Positions 25,801-40,800 of a stretch of DNA of 64,000 nucleotides are shown in pieces; position 1 is the first letter of the stretch; every line of letters starts with the position of its first letter. The translations under genes were made by a program, and so were the position numbers. The stretch lies in assembly GCA_964036195.1 (NCBI GenBank), contig OZ038457.1, forward strand, positions 5,118,635 to 5,182,634. Reading direction: 5' to 3'. The notes under the pieces are model-generated. The model was not told the origin of the DNA and did not search any database. It was given only the letters and a program-made list of their open reading frames with translations. This stretch comes from Sphaerolaimus hirsutus (Eukaryota > Nematoda > Chromadorea > Monhysterida > Sphaerolaimidae).

Positions 25801-28800
25801 TGTGATACCCAAAAGTAGCCAAATTGTCGGTGATGAATATGAGCTCTTCCAACGTGAACTGCTTGGAGGGCTCGTCGAAGATGCGCAGCAAGTTCTGCAG
25901 AAAGTTGCGACGGGTTTGCCGGTGGCCGCGCAGAAGGCCGTACAGCGGCTGCAGTTTGGCCGTGCAGTCGCCGGCTGAAACTTCGTCGTTTTCCTGGGGG
26001 GTGGGGGTGATGATTAGGTATTTTATGCAGTGGTGCGTTTATGACATACTGTGAATGTAACATACTTTTACGGCTGGCACGAGTTTTTCGATTTTGGATC
26101 TATTTGGATAAAAACCGGGTCACATTCAAAAGCCTTTAGCAATTCCGAAGTGCAGTGCTCTGAAATTTATCTTTTTCTCATTCATGATTGGTGTTCTCCT
26201 ATATAACCAGACGCACACTTATGTTCTACACATGTTTTTCACACTACCATTATGTTATTTTCACAACGTCGACCAGGTAACAACATTTCCATTATCCCCA
26301 AGAACCAAGAGACATTTTTTCCACCAATAACCAAAAACACACCTGTTTTCTCTGCACATAATACCCTCTAATCGGCGGTTTCTTTTCACTTTTCGCGTGC
26401 GTAGCTTCGTGCACTAAAGTAGCCAAGCGAAAAGACTGCCGCACGCCCGCCAACGCTTTGCTCTGCGAGATGGAAAGTAAATTGGGTATATAATTAGGTG
26501 TTTGCACTGATTAATAAAATGAACAAAAATGGGGCCAGTGAAGTGACAAAGTTTCAGAGTCTCAAATTTTGCGTCAAATATTTAAAACGTCGATATCATT
26601 TGAATTTTCATTGTCACTTTACAGAGCACTTGCTTATGCTAGCATTTCATTTAGCCGATAGTAGTTATATTGGGAATTAAAATCCTCGAGTGAAACATGT
26701 CAAATTATAGGGCACTTCACACAGTGCAGAAAGGAAACTTGTCAGCACTTTTCAGCCGATTTAAGTCCCTTAATCTCAACTGGACATTCTCACTCACAGC
26801 AATCATCCCAGGAAACTTAGACTCCACATCCTTCATCAGTGCATCCGTGCGATGTCTGATTCCAACATTGGGATCAGTAGACATGGCTATCAAAGTGGGA
26901 ATGCTTGTTCCCGGCGTGACCAAACCTTGCGATAGTGTGGTCGCGATCACTCTGCGAAAAATGGGTGAGAATTGGAAGGGACTTTCTAACGAAAACATTT
27001 TGCAAAAGCAGGGGTCGGTTCCCCAATTGGCACGGTACTTTAACATTTACTCTTCAAGTTACTTTTCACTTAACTCTTTACAAGGACGTACGCAGGGCCC
27101 CCCCCCCCCCCGTTCCCGGGCCGGACATAATAATTTGTCAGGAATGGAACTTTTCTAAAGTGATTTTGTAGGCATTTTAAAAAATTTTTGCGCGCAAGCG
27201 CGCAAATCCCCACGCCATTGTTTAATATGTATTTTCGGGAGTCTAAACAGCATTTCAAAAAAGCCAAACATGGTCTTAGTACTATATATAGGTCTAAATA
27301 TATACCTATATAGTATACGTTGGCGCCAGCGCCAACGCCAATATTGCCATGGCGCTGGCGCCTACAACTGGCACCAGCGACATGGCTCCATTCCTTTATT
27401 ATAGGGCCAAATTTTAGGGGGGAGCGCCGCCCCCCCCCCGTTCGCCGGGCTCCGTATACAATCCGCCCCCCGCTCAAAAATCCTGCGTACGTCCTTGACT
27501 CTTTACACCTAATTTTCGTTTAGCATTTTACTTTATGTTTACCTTACTCTTTAATCTTTACTTTGCCACTTGCGGAACTGGTCCCAGGTGACGTTTATAC
27601 ACCTTTGGGGAACTCATGAACTTTGCATTTGATAAGGAAAGCGACAAAAAATTTCTCAAACTTTTCTGACAAAAGAAACCAATGTTCAGTGACAAATAAA
27701 TGTTCTACATAAACTACAACTTTACTTCTCACTCTACCTATCACATACAATGGCACTTATCAAAAGCAACCTTTCTAGTGACCTGACAAGGTCAAAAACA
27801 AGCCCCAAAATCCCTCAAAAACCTGTGAGCAGCCTCCCGAATATTGGGCTCGTAGCAAAAGTACGCGTGCATAGTGGCGGCCCAATAAACTTGAATCACA
27901 GTCGACCCCAAGCCACCCGTAGTGTCCATTTCCTTCAAGTCGTCTTGTTCTTTGGTTTTTTGCCCTGGGTTTTTGAAAAGTTGAGTTTAACGAGGTTAAT
28001 GGAGAGATAAAGATGCAAAAAGTGGGCCATCTCGGGTTCGAACGATAAAAAATATGTTGTGTTATCGGACGGGCGGTCGATCGGACGGTTTCTCATATAA
28101 AATATTTTCGAAAAAATCAACAAAAAAAGTAGAACCCGAACATTTTTATCAAATCGAATATCTACATCGAAAATTTTGAGAACAAAATCGAAAACAGACA
28201 CTACAATGTCAGTACCGTCCGAACCCCACGCCCAATCATTTAAATAAGGTAAACGTACAATGCTCATAATTCTCCTGCGCTTTACGCTCTTCCGCATCGA
28301 GAAAATGCAGCAAATTAGCCAACGTGGTCATTTTCAGCAAAATGACGTCATTTTTCATCGGAAATTTCGACTCTTTCAAAATGCCAGTGTATAATTCCTT
28401 CATTTCGAATTCCAAAAGTTTGTCGCCGTGCGCGCAGCAAAAATGCCCGATGGCTGGCAAGGCGCGCGCTTGCACTTGCTGAAAGTTTTTTTTGGGTGTG
28501 ATTTTTTGGGGTTGAATTCAGGGTGATTTTGTCATACGATAAATAATTTTGATTCTGTTGTGACAAGTAGATAACAATGCACATCAATGATTATTAAAGA
28601 ATTCAAAAATAAGATTTATAATGAGGCCTAAATTTGGTTTCATAACATCGGAACAATCGAAGGTTCTACGGTTTTTAGATTTTTTTTGCACGAACTGGAC
28701 AACTCAAATCCGACGTTAAGTCATTCCTTGAGATGAAGCTATCATAAAAAATCCAAACTAAATTTTTTTTTAAATACCACTGGGAGAAAAATGTGTTGAA

Positions 28801-31800
28801 CTTTCCGATATTATATTTTGTACTACCGTATTTCCTCGAAATACCCCCCCTCGGGACCACTATGAAACAATCACCCCCCCCCCTCGAAATACCCCCCCAA
28901 ATTGAGTGTAAAGGGAACGTACATGACAATAACTGTAGTTTGTGTTCTGTGTACTGCAGAACACACGTTAAAACAATGTCGGTGTCACGTTAGAACAGTG
29001 TACATACCATCTACATACTAATAATAAACCCCTGCTCACCTCTCTTACAACCCTTCAAATATTTTCAAGAGAAACTTAAAAACTCGTGAATGGGGCAACT
29101 TTCATGGCTAAGTTGGGTATAGACTTGTAGGGCAAATCATGCCCTACAAGTGTATACCCAACTTAGCCATGAAAGTTGCCCCATTCACGAGTTTTTAAGT
29201 TTCTCTTGAAAATATTTGAAGGGTTGTAAGAGAGGTGAGCAGGGGTTTAGTCTACAGAACCTTATAAATGGCGGTTTTTGTTGCATTTTTCGACGTCTGC
29301 GTACGTTTCAGACGACAATTTCGTACTTGGTTTTCAAAAATTTTCTTGTGAAATAATAACCCCCCCCCCTCGTTTAACCCCCCCCCTCTCGGGACCACTA
29401 TGAAACAATCACCCCCAGGGGGGTATTTCGAGGAAATACGGTAAATAAGTTTCAATTGGGAAAAACCCCAAAAATACCTGGTCACTGTGTTGTCTGCACA
29501 GCTCGACTAGCACGCGGAAAACGTACTGGGACCACGTCCACGCCAGCCGGCCTTTATCCGTGTCATCGTCTGAAAATTGAGCGCAAAATTTTAAGAAAGA
29601 AATTTTAAGAAAAAGATTTTTTTAAATTTGACAAACCATTGTCACTTTGATCTTCATCGTCTTCATTTCGAGGTTCGGTTTTCGACTCCTCATTGGGCGC
29701 AGTTGATTCCTGGGTCACCGAGCCGCCGTCGCTGTGAATGTAAAAAGGGAGTAAACAATAACTCCAAACAAATCACTTTAATTCATCAGTGATTATGGCC
29801 CCACACACTCTAGTTGACATTGACACAAATGTCAACTGGTCCCGATCCCAATTCAATGCTTGCTGGAGAGCCAACGATCGACCTTCAAATACAAGCTTGG
29901 AATTGGGACCGGAACCAGTTGACATTTGTGTCAATGTCAACTAGCGTGTGTGGGGCCTATAGTGCTTTACACAATGATTCTCTGCACCACAGGCAATGAT
30001 AAATCTATTTGGTACACTTGTGCAAAACTGATAAATATGCGTTTTTATAATAACAGAATGAATCATTTTCGATTTCCGTCAACTCAGTAGTTTACGAATT
30101 ATTTTTTTCCGGTAAACTCAAATATCTCGCGTAGATGGATAGTGTTACCCCCCGGCAAACTTTGGATTGGGATAAGAATGGGGTGGAACGACTTTCCCTC
30201 AGAGCGACACTATTCTCAGCAGAAAGTGCTCAGTCCGCCCGTCGCGTCGCGTGCTCATCACAGGGAAATTCGAACCCAACAAATCAAATCACACACCGAA
30301 CCAAACTTCACAACAAATAAAGACCCCACACACAAAACACCAACGAAATAAAAAACCATGTCGCACAAACCTGCCATGTTGCTGGAGCCCCTGTACAGCG
30401 TGTCCGCCGGGCGGCGGCATGAAACTGTCAAAGTCAAAATATCGACACAGCAAACCCACGGAAAATATGGATCGAAGAATGGTGGGCTTTTGGGAGGGCA
30501 GTAGGGGGTTTTCCTTGCGGACAGCGTGAAAGGCACCGAGCAGCGGGTCTGCGTAATTGGTGATGGAAATTGGCAATTTTGAGCCGAAATTCGGTGAAAC
30601 CTTTTCTGAAGTTTTTGTAAATAGTTTTTTTTTTGTCTACTTGAATTGAAAACGAAAGTTGTCTAATTTTCCAAGATAAAATTTAGTCTAAATATAGCTT
30701 GGCCTTCGATCCTAAAGCGACTATTTAGTGGAGAAAATCAACTTTTTGGCAAACCGCTAGCGTTTATTGGGTCCCCACACACTGGATGTCAACTGAATTC
30801 GTGTCAACTAAATGTCAACTGAATTTAAGTGATACTGTGATTTCAACTTATCTATATGATAGAGCATAGTAAATTTTACATCATGACACTTCATTTTCAT
30901 TGTTCCTGTTAAGTGTGATGCTTTTTACAAACTTCTTGTTTTATTCAATTGACGCTGAGTTGACGCGAATTTGCGATGTCAACTAGTGTGTGTGGGCCCA
31001 TTCCCACAAGTTTTCAAAACAAGCCTATATATTTTTAGTTAAAAACAAAAATCAGCAACTCACTCATGAATCCTCTAAAAATAGCAATGACTTTCACGTG
31101 TGGTCTGTTGTGTTTCTTTATAACAGTAGCCAGGCAAGCGATCGCAGCTTTGACAACATTCGCCACCGCTGTTCTTATCAGTCTGATTAAACCTGAGAGG
31201 AGAATTTGATTGAATTTTGTCAACTGCCCTTTTTGCTGTCAATTGTCGATTTATAATTAACGCATTATAAATAAAAATACAAATTATTGAAAAAGTAGCG
31301 TCGAGTTCAAAATTCTACGCCATTCGCTATTCAAAAAACCCATCTTATACAAAACCAACCGTCCTCAATTCTCTCCAAAAACTGTTCAGAGGGGTGTTCA
31401 ACCAGCGGAATGACCTTGTCCAATATGTTTATCACTTCGACTAGCACCAACTGCTCCTCTTCCCGGCTTGCCTGGGGTGGCAAAAAAAAACAAAGTATAA
31501 AGATCTGATACAAAGAGACTTCTAGGTACCAGTGCCGCACCCTGTAAAATGTAAAAGTCATGTAAAATTTTTTTTACATGTTATTTGACATTTTACAGGA
31601 TGCGGCACGGGCGCCCGTGTGGTTGCCACGTAAACGCGCACGTATTGTATCTAATTTTACAAGACCTCCCATTAAAAAATCCTATTTTGCCAAAAAGCTG
31701 GCCACATCACAAACGCACCTTCATGCTCAAATATGGCTGCAATGTCTCCGCGTGGCTGACCAACATCTCCGGTCTGGTACGGCTAAAAACGCACAGCGCC

Positions 31801-34800
31801 GTCAAACACGACAGCAGTCTTTGATGGGGCGTGGCCTGATTTGGAGCCGTTTGCGAAGGGGGCGGACTTGTCGGTGGACTGCCCTGTTGCACTGGCTCTG
31901 TGAGTGTGAATGACGTTAAATTGGGTGGGATCTCTGTGATTGGGCACAATGGTGATGCGCACTCAGTGTACAGTTGGAAGGACACCGAAGGAATATAGGT
32001 GTTCCTGTCTTTGAGTTTGTCGTTTTTGAAATTCAGAGACATTGATCTTGAGTTGAGAGGGCAGGTTTCAGAGATAAAAAACTCTCATTTGACCCAAGCG
32101 GTTCATCTTATTTTATCCATTTTATCATTAAACTACCTAATTTAACTTATCATCACTATAAAAACGCAGAATTCTAATTCCCATCTCACACTCCCAAAAC
32201 CCCCCAAAAACCAACCATCCAACTTCGCCTCCAAAGTCAGTATATTCTCCACCAAACAGTCCACAATCTGCTTCGCAGCCACCAGTGCCTGTTTGTCCGC
32301 ATTGACTCCGCCCACCAAGGTGCTCATCAACGTGTGCATGCCGTCCATGGCGCCCTCGGCCTCGCACCAGGCCACCGTGTCGGTGATGTTTTGCACTTTG
32401 CGCCATAGGGTCGACGTGTCGTGTTGGGACACTGTAGTTGGTGGTTGAAGAACATTATTTAGTGAAAAGGTAGTGAAAAAGTAAATATAAAGCGTCGGGC
32501 TACCGTTAAGTAGAAAATATCCAGGCTGGGGCGGAGAAGCATAGTTTATAAAAAATGACCAGATTTAAAAAAAATTCCAGGTTTAAAAAAAAACTTGAAA
32601 AACTCGTGCCGCGGCGAGCGGGGCTATGAACTGCACACCATTTTTTACACACATAAATAGTCAAAGGTAGTTGAAGTCAAGTGTCGTGACTAAAGTAGAG
32701 AAATTCTGGGACTTAAAAAATGGCAAGAACAGTGATGGAAAAGCTGCAATCCTTTTCCATCACTAGCCAAGAAGTCTGCAAAAAGTTAAGCTGCGTTTCC
32801 ACTGCGACTTGTGCCGACAATTCGAAAAGTGAAAAAGTTCCATAATTTTGGAATAAAGATCCATATATGCAAGAAAATGCAGTGAAGTATACTCACTAGT
32901 TAACTGCACCCATATGCCAATTTGCAGATAGATCGTCCATGTCGTTCCAGAGTTATAAGCATTTTAAAAATATTTCGGTTTTCGATCCAAAAAAGCGAAC
33001 CGACAAGCGAAATATTTTTGAAATGCTTATAACTCTGGAACGACATAGACGATTTATCTGCAAATTGGTATGTGCACTTAACTAGTGAGTATACTTCACT
33101 GCATTTTCTTGTATATATGGAACTTTATTCCAAAATGATGGAACTTTTTCACTTTTTAAAATTTTAAGTCGCGGTGTAAACGCAGCTTTAGCGAATTAGA
33201 CATAAAGCCTCTTATTTTCAGTCACAAATACAAATTTCAAAAGCAAAAAACACGCACCGGGCTGCAGCCAAAGCGCCTGGAAGGTTTCCAGCACCAATTT
33301 CTTGACTCCATCCTCATCGTTGACGCGCTTGGCCATCCTGTAGCACACCTCGGGAATCTTGGCGAACGTGGGCGCCTTCTCGCAGATGTCGCGTAAGATT
33401 TTGATCACCCGTTTGCGAACGGACACGCCGGTGTCCTGGGAGTTGAGGGGAGTTTTTAAATGGGAATGTACATGGGATTTTTCAGTAGGGAAAAATTTTT
33501 TTTGGGGTTTTTCTGGCGCCAAAATTTTCATAGGATAACGTTGTTGAATGTCGATACTAAAGATTCTCGATGTTAAAGAGGTTCGATATCCAATCTTCAA
33601 CGACACGCAATATCCGAACCTCCTGATGTTGATATCCTTTAACAATATTCGACACCGATATCGATTTGCAACCAAGTACCGATCGTAAATACATATCATC
33701 TCAACCCCGAACCAACCAAAATTCTCTGCAGCAACAAGTCGCAGTAGGAGTGAATCAAGTGCTGCTTGGTGATCACGTACTTGCCGATCAAATCCACCGT
33801 GGCTTCACGAACGTTGCCAGAACTGTCCGTCAAACGTTGCGTCACCGTGGCGCGCACGTCGTTCTGAAAATAGCCCAACGTTTATGATTGATTAATCCAT
33901 TAAATCAATCAGGGGCCGGTTCCGCAAGTGGTAAAGTAAAAAAGAAACGTCAACTCTTCACTCTACGTTACTTTTTAATTTTCCACTTGTGGAACCAGCG
34001 CCAGGGGGCACAGTCCCAAAGTGTCAACTGTGTATCCAAATCTTATTTTTGTATCCAGATCTTGTTTTTTTTGTATCCAAATCTGATTATGAAACATGAG
34101 ATTCATATACAAAACATAAGATCTGGATACAAAAATATAAGATCCGGATACACAGTTGACAATTTGAAACTGCCCCCGGGTCTAATTCCACAAGTGGTAA
34201 AGTAAAGAATAAAGTAAAAAGTAAAGAGTAATTAGTCAAGTGAAGAGTCGACTTTTCCTTTTTACTTAACCACTTGCGGAACTGGCCCCAGGACACTAGC
34301 ACATGACAATGCCCTGTTTAGACCGTCTTTTCTTGAATAAAGCCCGCATCCCCTCGAACTAGGGTTGGGGACCCGAACCGACCCGAACCGAACCGAACCG
34401 AGAACCGAGCACTATTTTGGAACCGAGAACCGGAACCGAGCTTGAGAACCGAACCGGAACCGAGAACCGGCCCTTATACCCGGAACCGAAGTAAATACCC
34501 GAAAGAACCGAAATTTTCGAGTAATCTAAAGTTTAAAAAAAATTTAAAGCGTTTTTCAACACCTACATCTAAACCATTTTTAAAACAGCAGCTAAAAATC
34601 TTGGTGCCTGTTCACCCTGTGTTATTTTTATACAGGAGCGTCTAATTTCACACACACATTATCACTGGTGGTAGTTTTCACTGGTTTTGTTGCAGTTTTA
34701 ATTATAGTTGGCAAAACGTTTTTACGTTCGTACCTAAAAAATATGCGTACTCGCATACTTCGTAAATATGTTTACGTTTCCTTCAGAAAAAATACCAGTA

Positions 34801-37800
34801 CTCATTTATTTGTCTACTTTTTGAAAGTACGCGGTACAGAAAACATACTTTTACGTTTACACTTTTAAAAATACCAGTATTATAAGAACTCTGATTTCTG
34901 CATTCTACCATGAAATAATAAGATGTGATATTTATGCTACTGTAGTATGAAATGTCCAACCAATGTATTATACTTACACATGTATAATTAGGTACCGCAA
35001 ATTCTCGAATAAGACCCCCCTCAAGTAGTACCCTTGAGTAAATCCCCGTTGGCAAGGCGAGAAAAAAAATAACCCCCCTTGAATAACTCCCCCCGTTGGA
35101 TGACAATGATACAATACATGAATACAAAAGCATATTAGCCTACAGCAGCAACAGCAGATACATGATGTGTATGCAGTGTATACACACTTTGTTGTGGTTG
35201 GACAGTTAAATACATGAATTACATGAGTTTACAGATTATATCAATGCAATGAATTAAGTCCAAAGTTGCTGAGGAAAAAATAACCCCTCCTCGAATAACT
35301 CCCCCCTCCAAAACGGCTGAGGAAACAATAACTCCCGTGGGGTCTTATTCGAGGATTTAGAATATATTGTTTTTCTGTGTTTCAGCTGATTATTACCCGA
35401 TACCCGGTTATTTTATTACCCGGAACCGATATTTTGATCATTTGAGAACCGAAAGAACCGAACCGGAACCGAGCTTAAGAACCGAACCGAGAACCGGAAC
35501 CGAAAATTTTCAGGAACCGAGAACCGATACCCGAACCGAAATCTTTTGGAACCGAGAACCTAGAACCGGAACCGAAAATTTTGAAAATCCCAACCCTACC
35601 TCGAACCCTCACAAATAATAATGAAAGTTTGATAAAATCTAAAATTGAACGAACCCTCGAAAGCACGCTAGAATCCGCTTCAATCACTTGCGTAAGACAC
35701 TTCATAGCCTTGGTCCTCAGCCCAATGGCCGTATCGTGCAGGATCGTATTCAAAATACTCGCCAAATACTTGTCAAAACTCTGGCTGAAAACTCTCGACG
35801 CGGCCAAAAACTTGACCACGAAAGTAGCCTGATCATCAGTCAATCTAATAGTCCCGTTGGACATCTCATCCGTGCCGCCCTGGGGGCAGTCCCGGACCCT
35901 GTAAAATTCCCTGTAAAATGTAAAATGTCATGCAAAGTGTCAAAAGTCATGTAAAAATGGCAAACACGTTTGCCATTTTACCTGGCATTTTACATGAATT
36001 TTGACACTTTGCATGACATTTTACATTTTACAGGGCATTTTGCAGGGTCTGGGACTGGCACCTGGGTCATGCGGCCGTCGTCTTTGCCGCCGCGCCGCAG
36101 CAAGTCGCACAGAGTTTGTTTGGTTCTATTGGAGACTAGCCGTGCTCGCTGCTCATTGGCTGCCGTGTTTGAGGCGGTACGGTGCCCTGGGAAAGGATGA
36201 GTTGATGATTGGTTGCTTATTGGGGTGGAAGATGCGAAGAGAAAAATTAAAAGATGTGAAGCACGAAAATTTCTACTTGAAGGCTTTGAAAAATATTTTC
36301 GAGTAAGTTTTCTATGCGAAATTAAGCGTTATGTATAAACCGCCAATGTATTGACGAATAGTCAAAACGTCTCAAAAAAGTTAACAAATGTAAAAAGAAA
36401 CTTATAGGTAAACAGCACAACCCCCCACCCCTTTACAAAAACAACTGTACGGCTTTACATGTGATTGTAGCCTTAGAAATATCATAGTTGTATTTTTCAT
36501 CCAATATAATCTGACGTACCATCTTCCTGTTTTCGCATAGCCTTGTCCATCTCGTTTACGCAGTCCTTGTACCATTGCACGATATAGAACTGCCGCGCGT
36601 ACTGCAAATGTTTTCGAAATAAATTATATTTATTATGCATACTTACAAAAAAAATATGCAACACAAGAAATGCAAACTGCTGCTGGTGATCAATGACGAA
36701 TTGAGAAAGGATTCGTGTCAACGAAATAAGTTTCAATTAAATATGTGATTTCAACATTTCTATGTGATAGAGCATAGTTCATTTTATACTGTGACACTTA
36801 ATTTTCATTGTTTAAGTGTGGTGCTTGAATTTTTAAAGTGTTAAAATAAGTGTTACGATTTTTGTCCGCCGTTCCACTGGCACCTTATGCCTAGAATTAA
36901 TGTATTTCAATTTTGAAGCCACAAAAATATAAAATAACATACAAAAGTTAAACAATCGATGCCATGACGAGTTGATGAAGGTACTACACTATACGACCCC
37001 TAGTCAATATTGTTGTCAACTATAATGCAACAGTTGAGCCCCGCACGCTAGCTGATGTCAAAAAAGTGTCAACTAAATTTTCATTAATTTAATAAAGTTT
37101 TCACCCCGCGAACTCAAATGTCAACTCAACCAACCTCAACCAGCGGATCATTATCCCTCAATTCAAGTAAATAATCCACAAGTGCCCGCTGCAACATGGC
37201 CGTCTGCACGCTGGGCTTGAGCGCTTTGGTCATGTGCCGCCGCAATTCCGCGTCGTTGCAGCCGCCGCTGGTGCCGTCGCTGGATCGCTCTAAGACGTTG
37301 TCCAGGATTACTTCCAATTGCGAACTGTGCTGTTTTGAGTTGACGGCTTCGTGGCGGAGACGAGCGGCTATTGTGCCTGGAAGGGGGGAGTGAGAGGGAT
37401 ATTATTTTTAATTACGTGAAAATATGCAAATGGTGGGATATGCACTGGTGATGTAAATGAGCCATGGCGGCAAGATTTTGAGCAAAAATTATCTATTCAA
37501 TTAGTTCTAGATATGTTTTGGTTTCAGTGATTACCGTGTTTCTTCGAATAAAAACAACGGCATACCCCAAATAGAACGGCACCTCTAATAGAACGGAAGG
37601 TTTTGAAATTTGGTACTTTTTTTCTCTCACGAAAAAAACAGAGCGGCAGCCTCCAATAGAACGGCACCTCCAATAGAAGGGCAGGTAGAAATTACGCTGG
37701 AAGGGTGCCCAAACACAAAAATATTTGAAAAATGGGTGTGAGAACATCTAAGCTATGATTTAGCGTTTTGATGAGCACAGATGCTTTACTATACTCGTCA

Positions 37801-40800
37801 ATCCCTCCCACATTCACTCACCCAAATAATCCAAACTCGCCACTCGAAGACTCATATCCAACTGTTTATTGCGAAAGTTATTCAATAGCAGATGTCCCAG
37901 CAAAGTTAAGCACAATTCCGCCGCCGGCCATTCTGGTCGATGAACGGCCGCTAATAAATCGTGCAGGAATAAATCGAATAATGGTCGATAATCGTCGTCC
38001 GATTTGGCGGTGCATTTGCGTAGGAAAGTGTCCAAAAATGTCCGCGCGACTAGAGTTGCCTGTGACGGGGTAATTTTGATGGTTGGAGGAAAATACGCGT
38101 AAACGATTGAGGTAAAATGTTGGGTAATGTTTCTAAGGAAATTTCCGGGATTTTTGGTCTCATAATGCTGCCATGTTTTGCCAGGTACATCGTAGTGATG
38201 AAGTAATACCATTGTAATAAATATATCACCAATGTTTATTTTTATGTAAAATTTGAGAAAAAAATTGAAAAATACCTACTTAATCAGCACTGAAAATAAA
38301 CGGCGCCATTTCAAAAACGGTTTAAAAACCTCCCAAAAAGTCCACCCCAACCCCATCAACCCCCCCCCCCAACCTGATCGTGCAATCTGAGCAGCTCGCT
38401 GGCGGCGACGGTGTGCGCGATGGACACGACCTGGTGCGGCGCGTCCGGCTGCTTGTGCCCCTGACTCGGCCCACTCTCATCCTCGTAATCAGAGTCGTCG
38501 TGCGCTCTCGCGTGCTTTTGTTTTCTCCTGTGTGAGAGGGGGTGTGGTGAAAGTGGTACATAGTGGAAAGTTTTAGAGTTGCACAAACCCCGCCCCCCCC
38601 CCTTGCTGTTGAGTGACGATTTCTAGAGGAACTTGTTAAACAGTCCCCATTTGGAGATGGCTCATGGGATAAACGATAAGGGAATACCAAAAGATAATGC
38701 CATTTTACAGGGCATGACTTTTGACACTTTGCATAACATTTGACATTTTACAGGGTCTGGAGGTGTAGCTGGGATGAGTGGCAGCAAAAGGGTACTCGAT
38801 ATGAACAGTTAATTTGGCATGGTGTGGAATTACGTCCATGTCAATTAACCGTAGGTTAATTTACCCCTACAAAAGACACCAAATCCACACAAAACCAACT
38901 TGTTGGGTGGTTGTTGGCCCGTTGCCAACATGAGTGCCTGAGTAGCTTGCTCCTCCTCCTTACCCAATACCTTCTCATCGATATTCGCAACAGAATGGAC
39001 CATGTGCATCACTAGCGCGGTAATCATTTGAATGAAATCATTCGCTTTTAATCGGTATGATTGTTTTGAACCACGGCCTGTGGGCAACCTGTGAAGCCCG
39101 CTGAGCACGTCGGTCAGAATTGATTTTCTGTATTTGTCGTAGTAAGCGAATATGCCTGTGTAGGGGGGATTGGAGTTCGAGGAGAGGGTGTGATATTTTT
39201 GGAATATTGAATGTCAAGCACATTGCTTCTTATTATGTACAAATTTACAATACATTCAAATACAAATTCATTTGTTCGTTTTGTTTTGAAGTTCTGGCAA
39301 TAGCTGAAATTCTGGCACAGTTCCAATTATAAAGTCACAAACTCAACAACCGCACAAACTCCAAATATTTCAAAAAGCCAGGCCAAATTGACCAGTAACT
39401 TCAAAATCAGTAAAAAGTCCCAAAAAGTTCCACCCCCACCCCCCTCCCCCCCAAACCAACCAGTAGTAAGCGGCAGGGCAGCCAGCTGCATCTCAACCAC
39501 ATGTTCCACAAAAAACGGCTCCGTAGTGAGCGCGGACAGCTGCACGATGGCGCCCTCGGCGAGGCGCCTGGAGGAAACGAGCTCGGCGAAGCACGTCATG
39601 ATGTCGCACAGCCGCGCGAACGCTTCCTTGACGGTGCGCGTGCGGTGCGCAGAGAAGAGTTTGCGTTTGCGCTCTTTTTCTGCGGGGGGATTTTTTTTGG
39701 TTGACATGGATTGTGGCGAAATTCTTACATATCCGGCAACACTAGGGTTCAAACGGGATTGGCATTTCGGGATAGTTTTTTTTAGATTTGGAATCGGCAT
39801 TGGGCTTTTGAGCTTTCTGGATTGGCATCGGGACTACAAAATCCCGGAATTTTTCGGGATTCGGGATAGGGTTGGCCGATGTTTTTTTTAAACGTTTTTT
39901 TTTAAACATGACGTCCGAAATGTTTGTTTTTTTAAAAACATCGGCCGAAATTTTTAGTACTAAGCACTAGGTATTTTGCAAAATTTTTGCGCACAAGCGC
40001 GCAATTTAACACACAAGTTGACATTCGTGGTTGTTTTCATTGGTTTTGTGGCATTTTTAGTGTCAAAGTATCCATTTCTATGTGCTACCATGGGTTAATA
40101 AGCCGTCATATGTTGCTGTACTATATAATATTGAGGTAATGTGCTTTTATGTACCTCCACAGTGTGTATCTTCACTCCCACAGTAACAACCTCCTTTTAT
40201 AACCTTGTTTGATCACTATTCCTTGCCAAACTTTACCTGAAGTACGAACATTCGACTATAAGGCGATATACGAAAATGGATATTTTTGACACAAATCACC
40301 ACTTATAATGCTATCCCGTGGCTCCACAGCCATTATATGGTCATATATAACATCACAGAGTATTGCCACTGTCTGATATACCTATATATGTTGACACAAG
40401 GTCATATCTGGGAGCTTTTAAAAAAACAACGTTTTTTATTATAAAAAAACGTGTGTTTTTTCAAAAAACATCGAGTTAAAAAAAACGTTTTTTTTCCAAC
40501 CCTAATTCGGGATGGGATCTCGTTTGAACCATAGACAACACCTACAAAAAATTGATAAAAGATTGAATTGAATAAATCCATGAATATTATAAATATAGAG
40601 CGACTTCTCATTTAAAATCAATCAATTAATTTGTAATCAACCTATATTCCATTAACATTCGAACCCTGCTTCCGACATCACATCTATCTCAAACAATAAA
40701 AAAATACAAAAAAATAAACTGAGCACCTCTTCTCTTCTCTTTCGAAGTGCCAGGATCTTCCTTCCGCTCTTGTGTTTTTCTTTTCGTTGCATCGTAGGCG

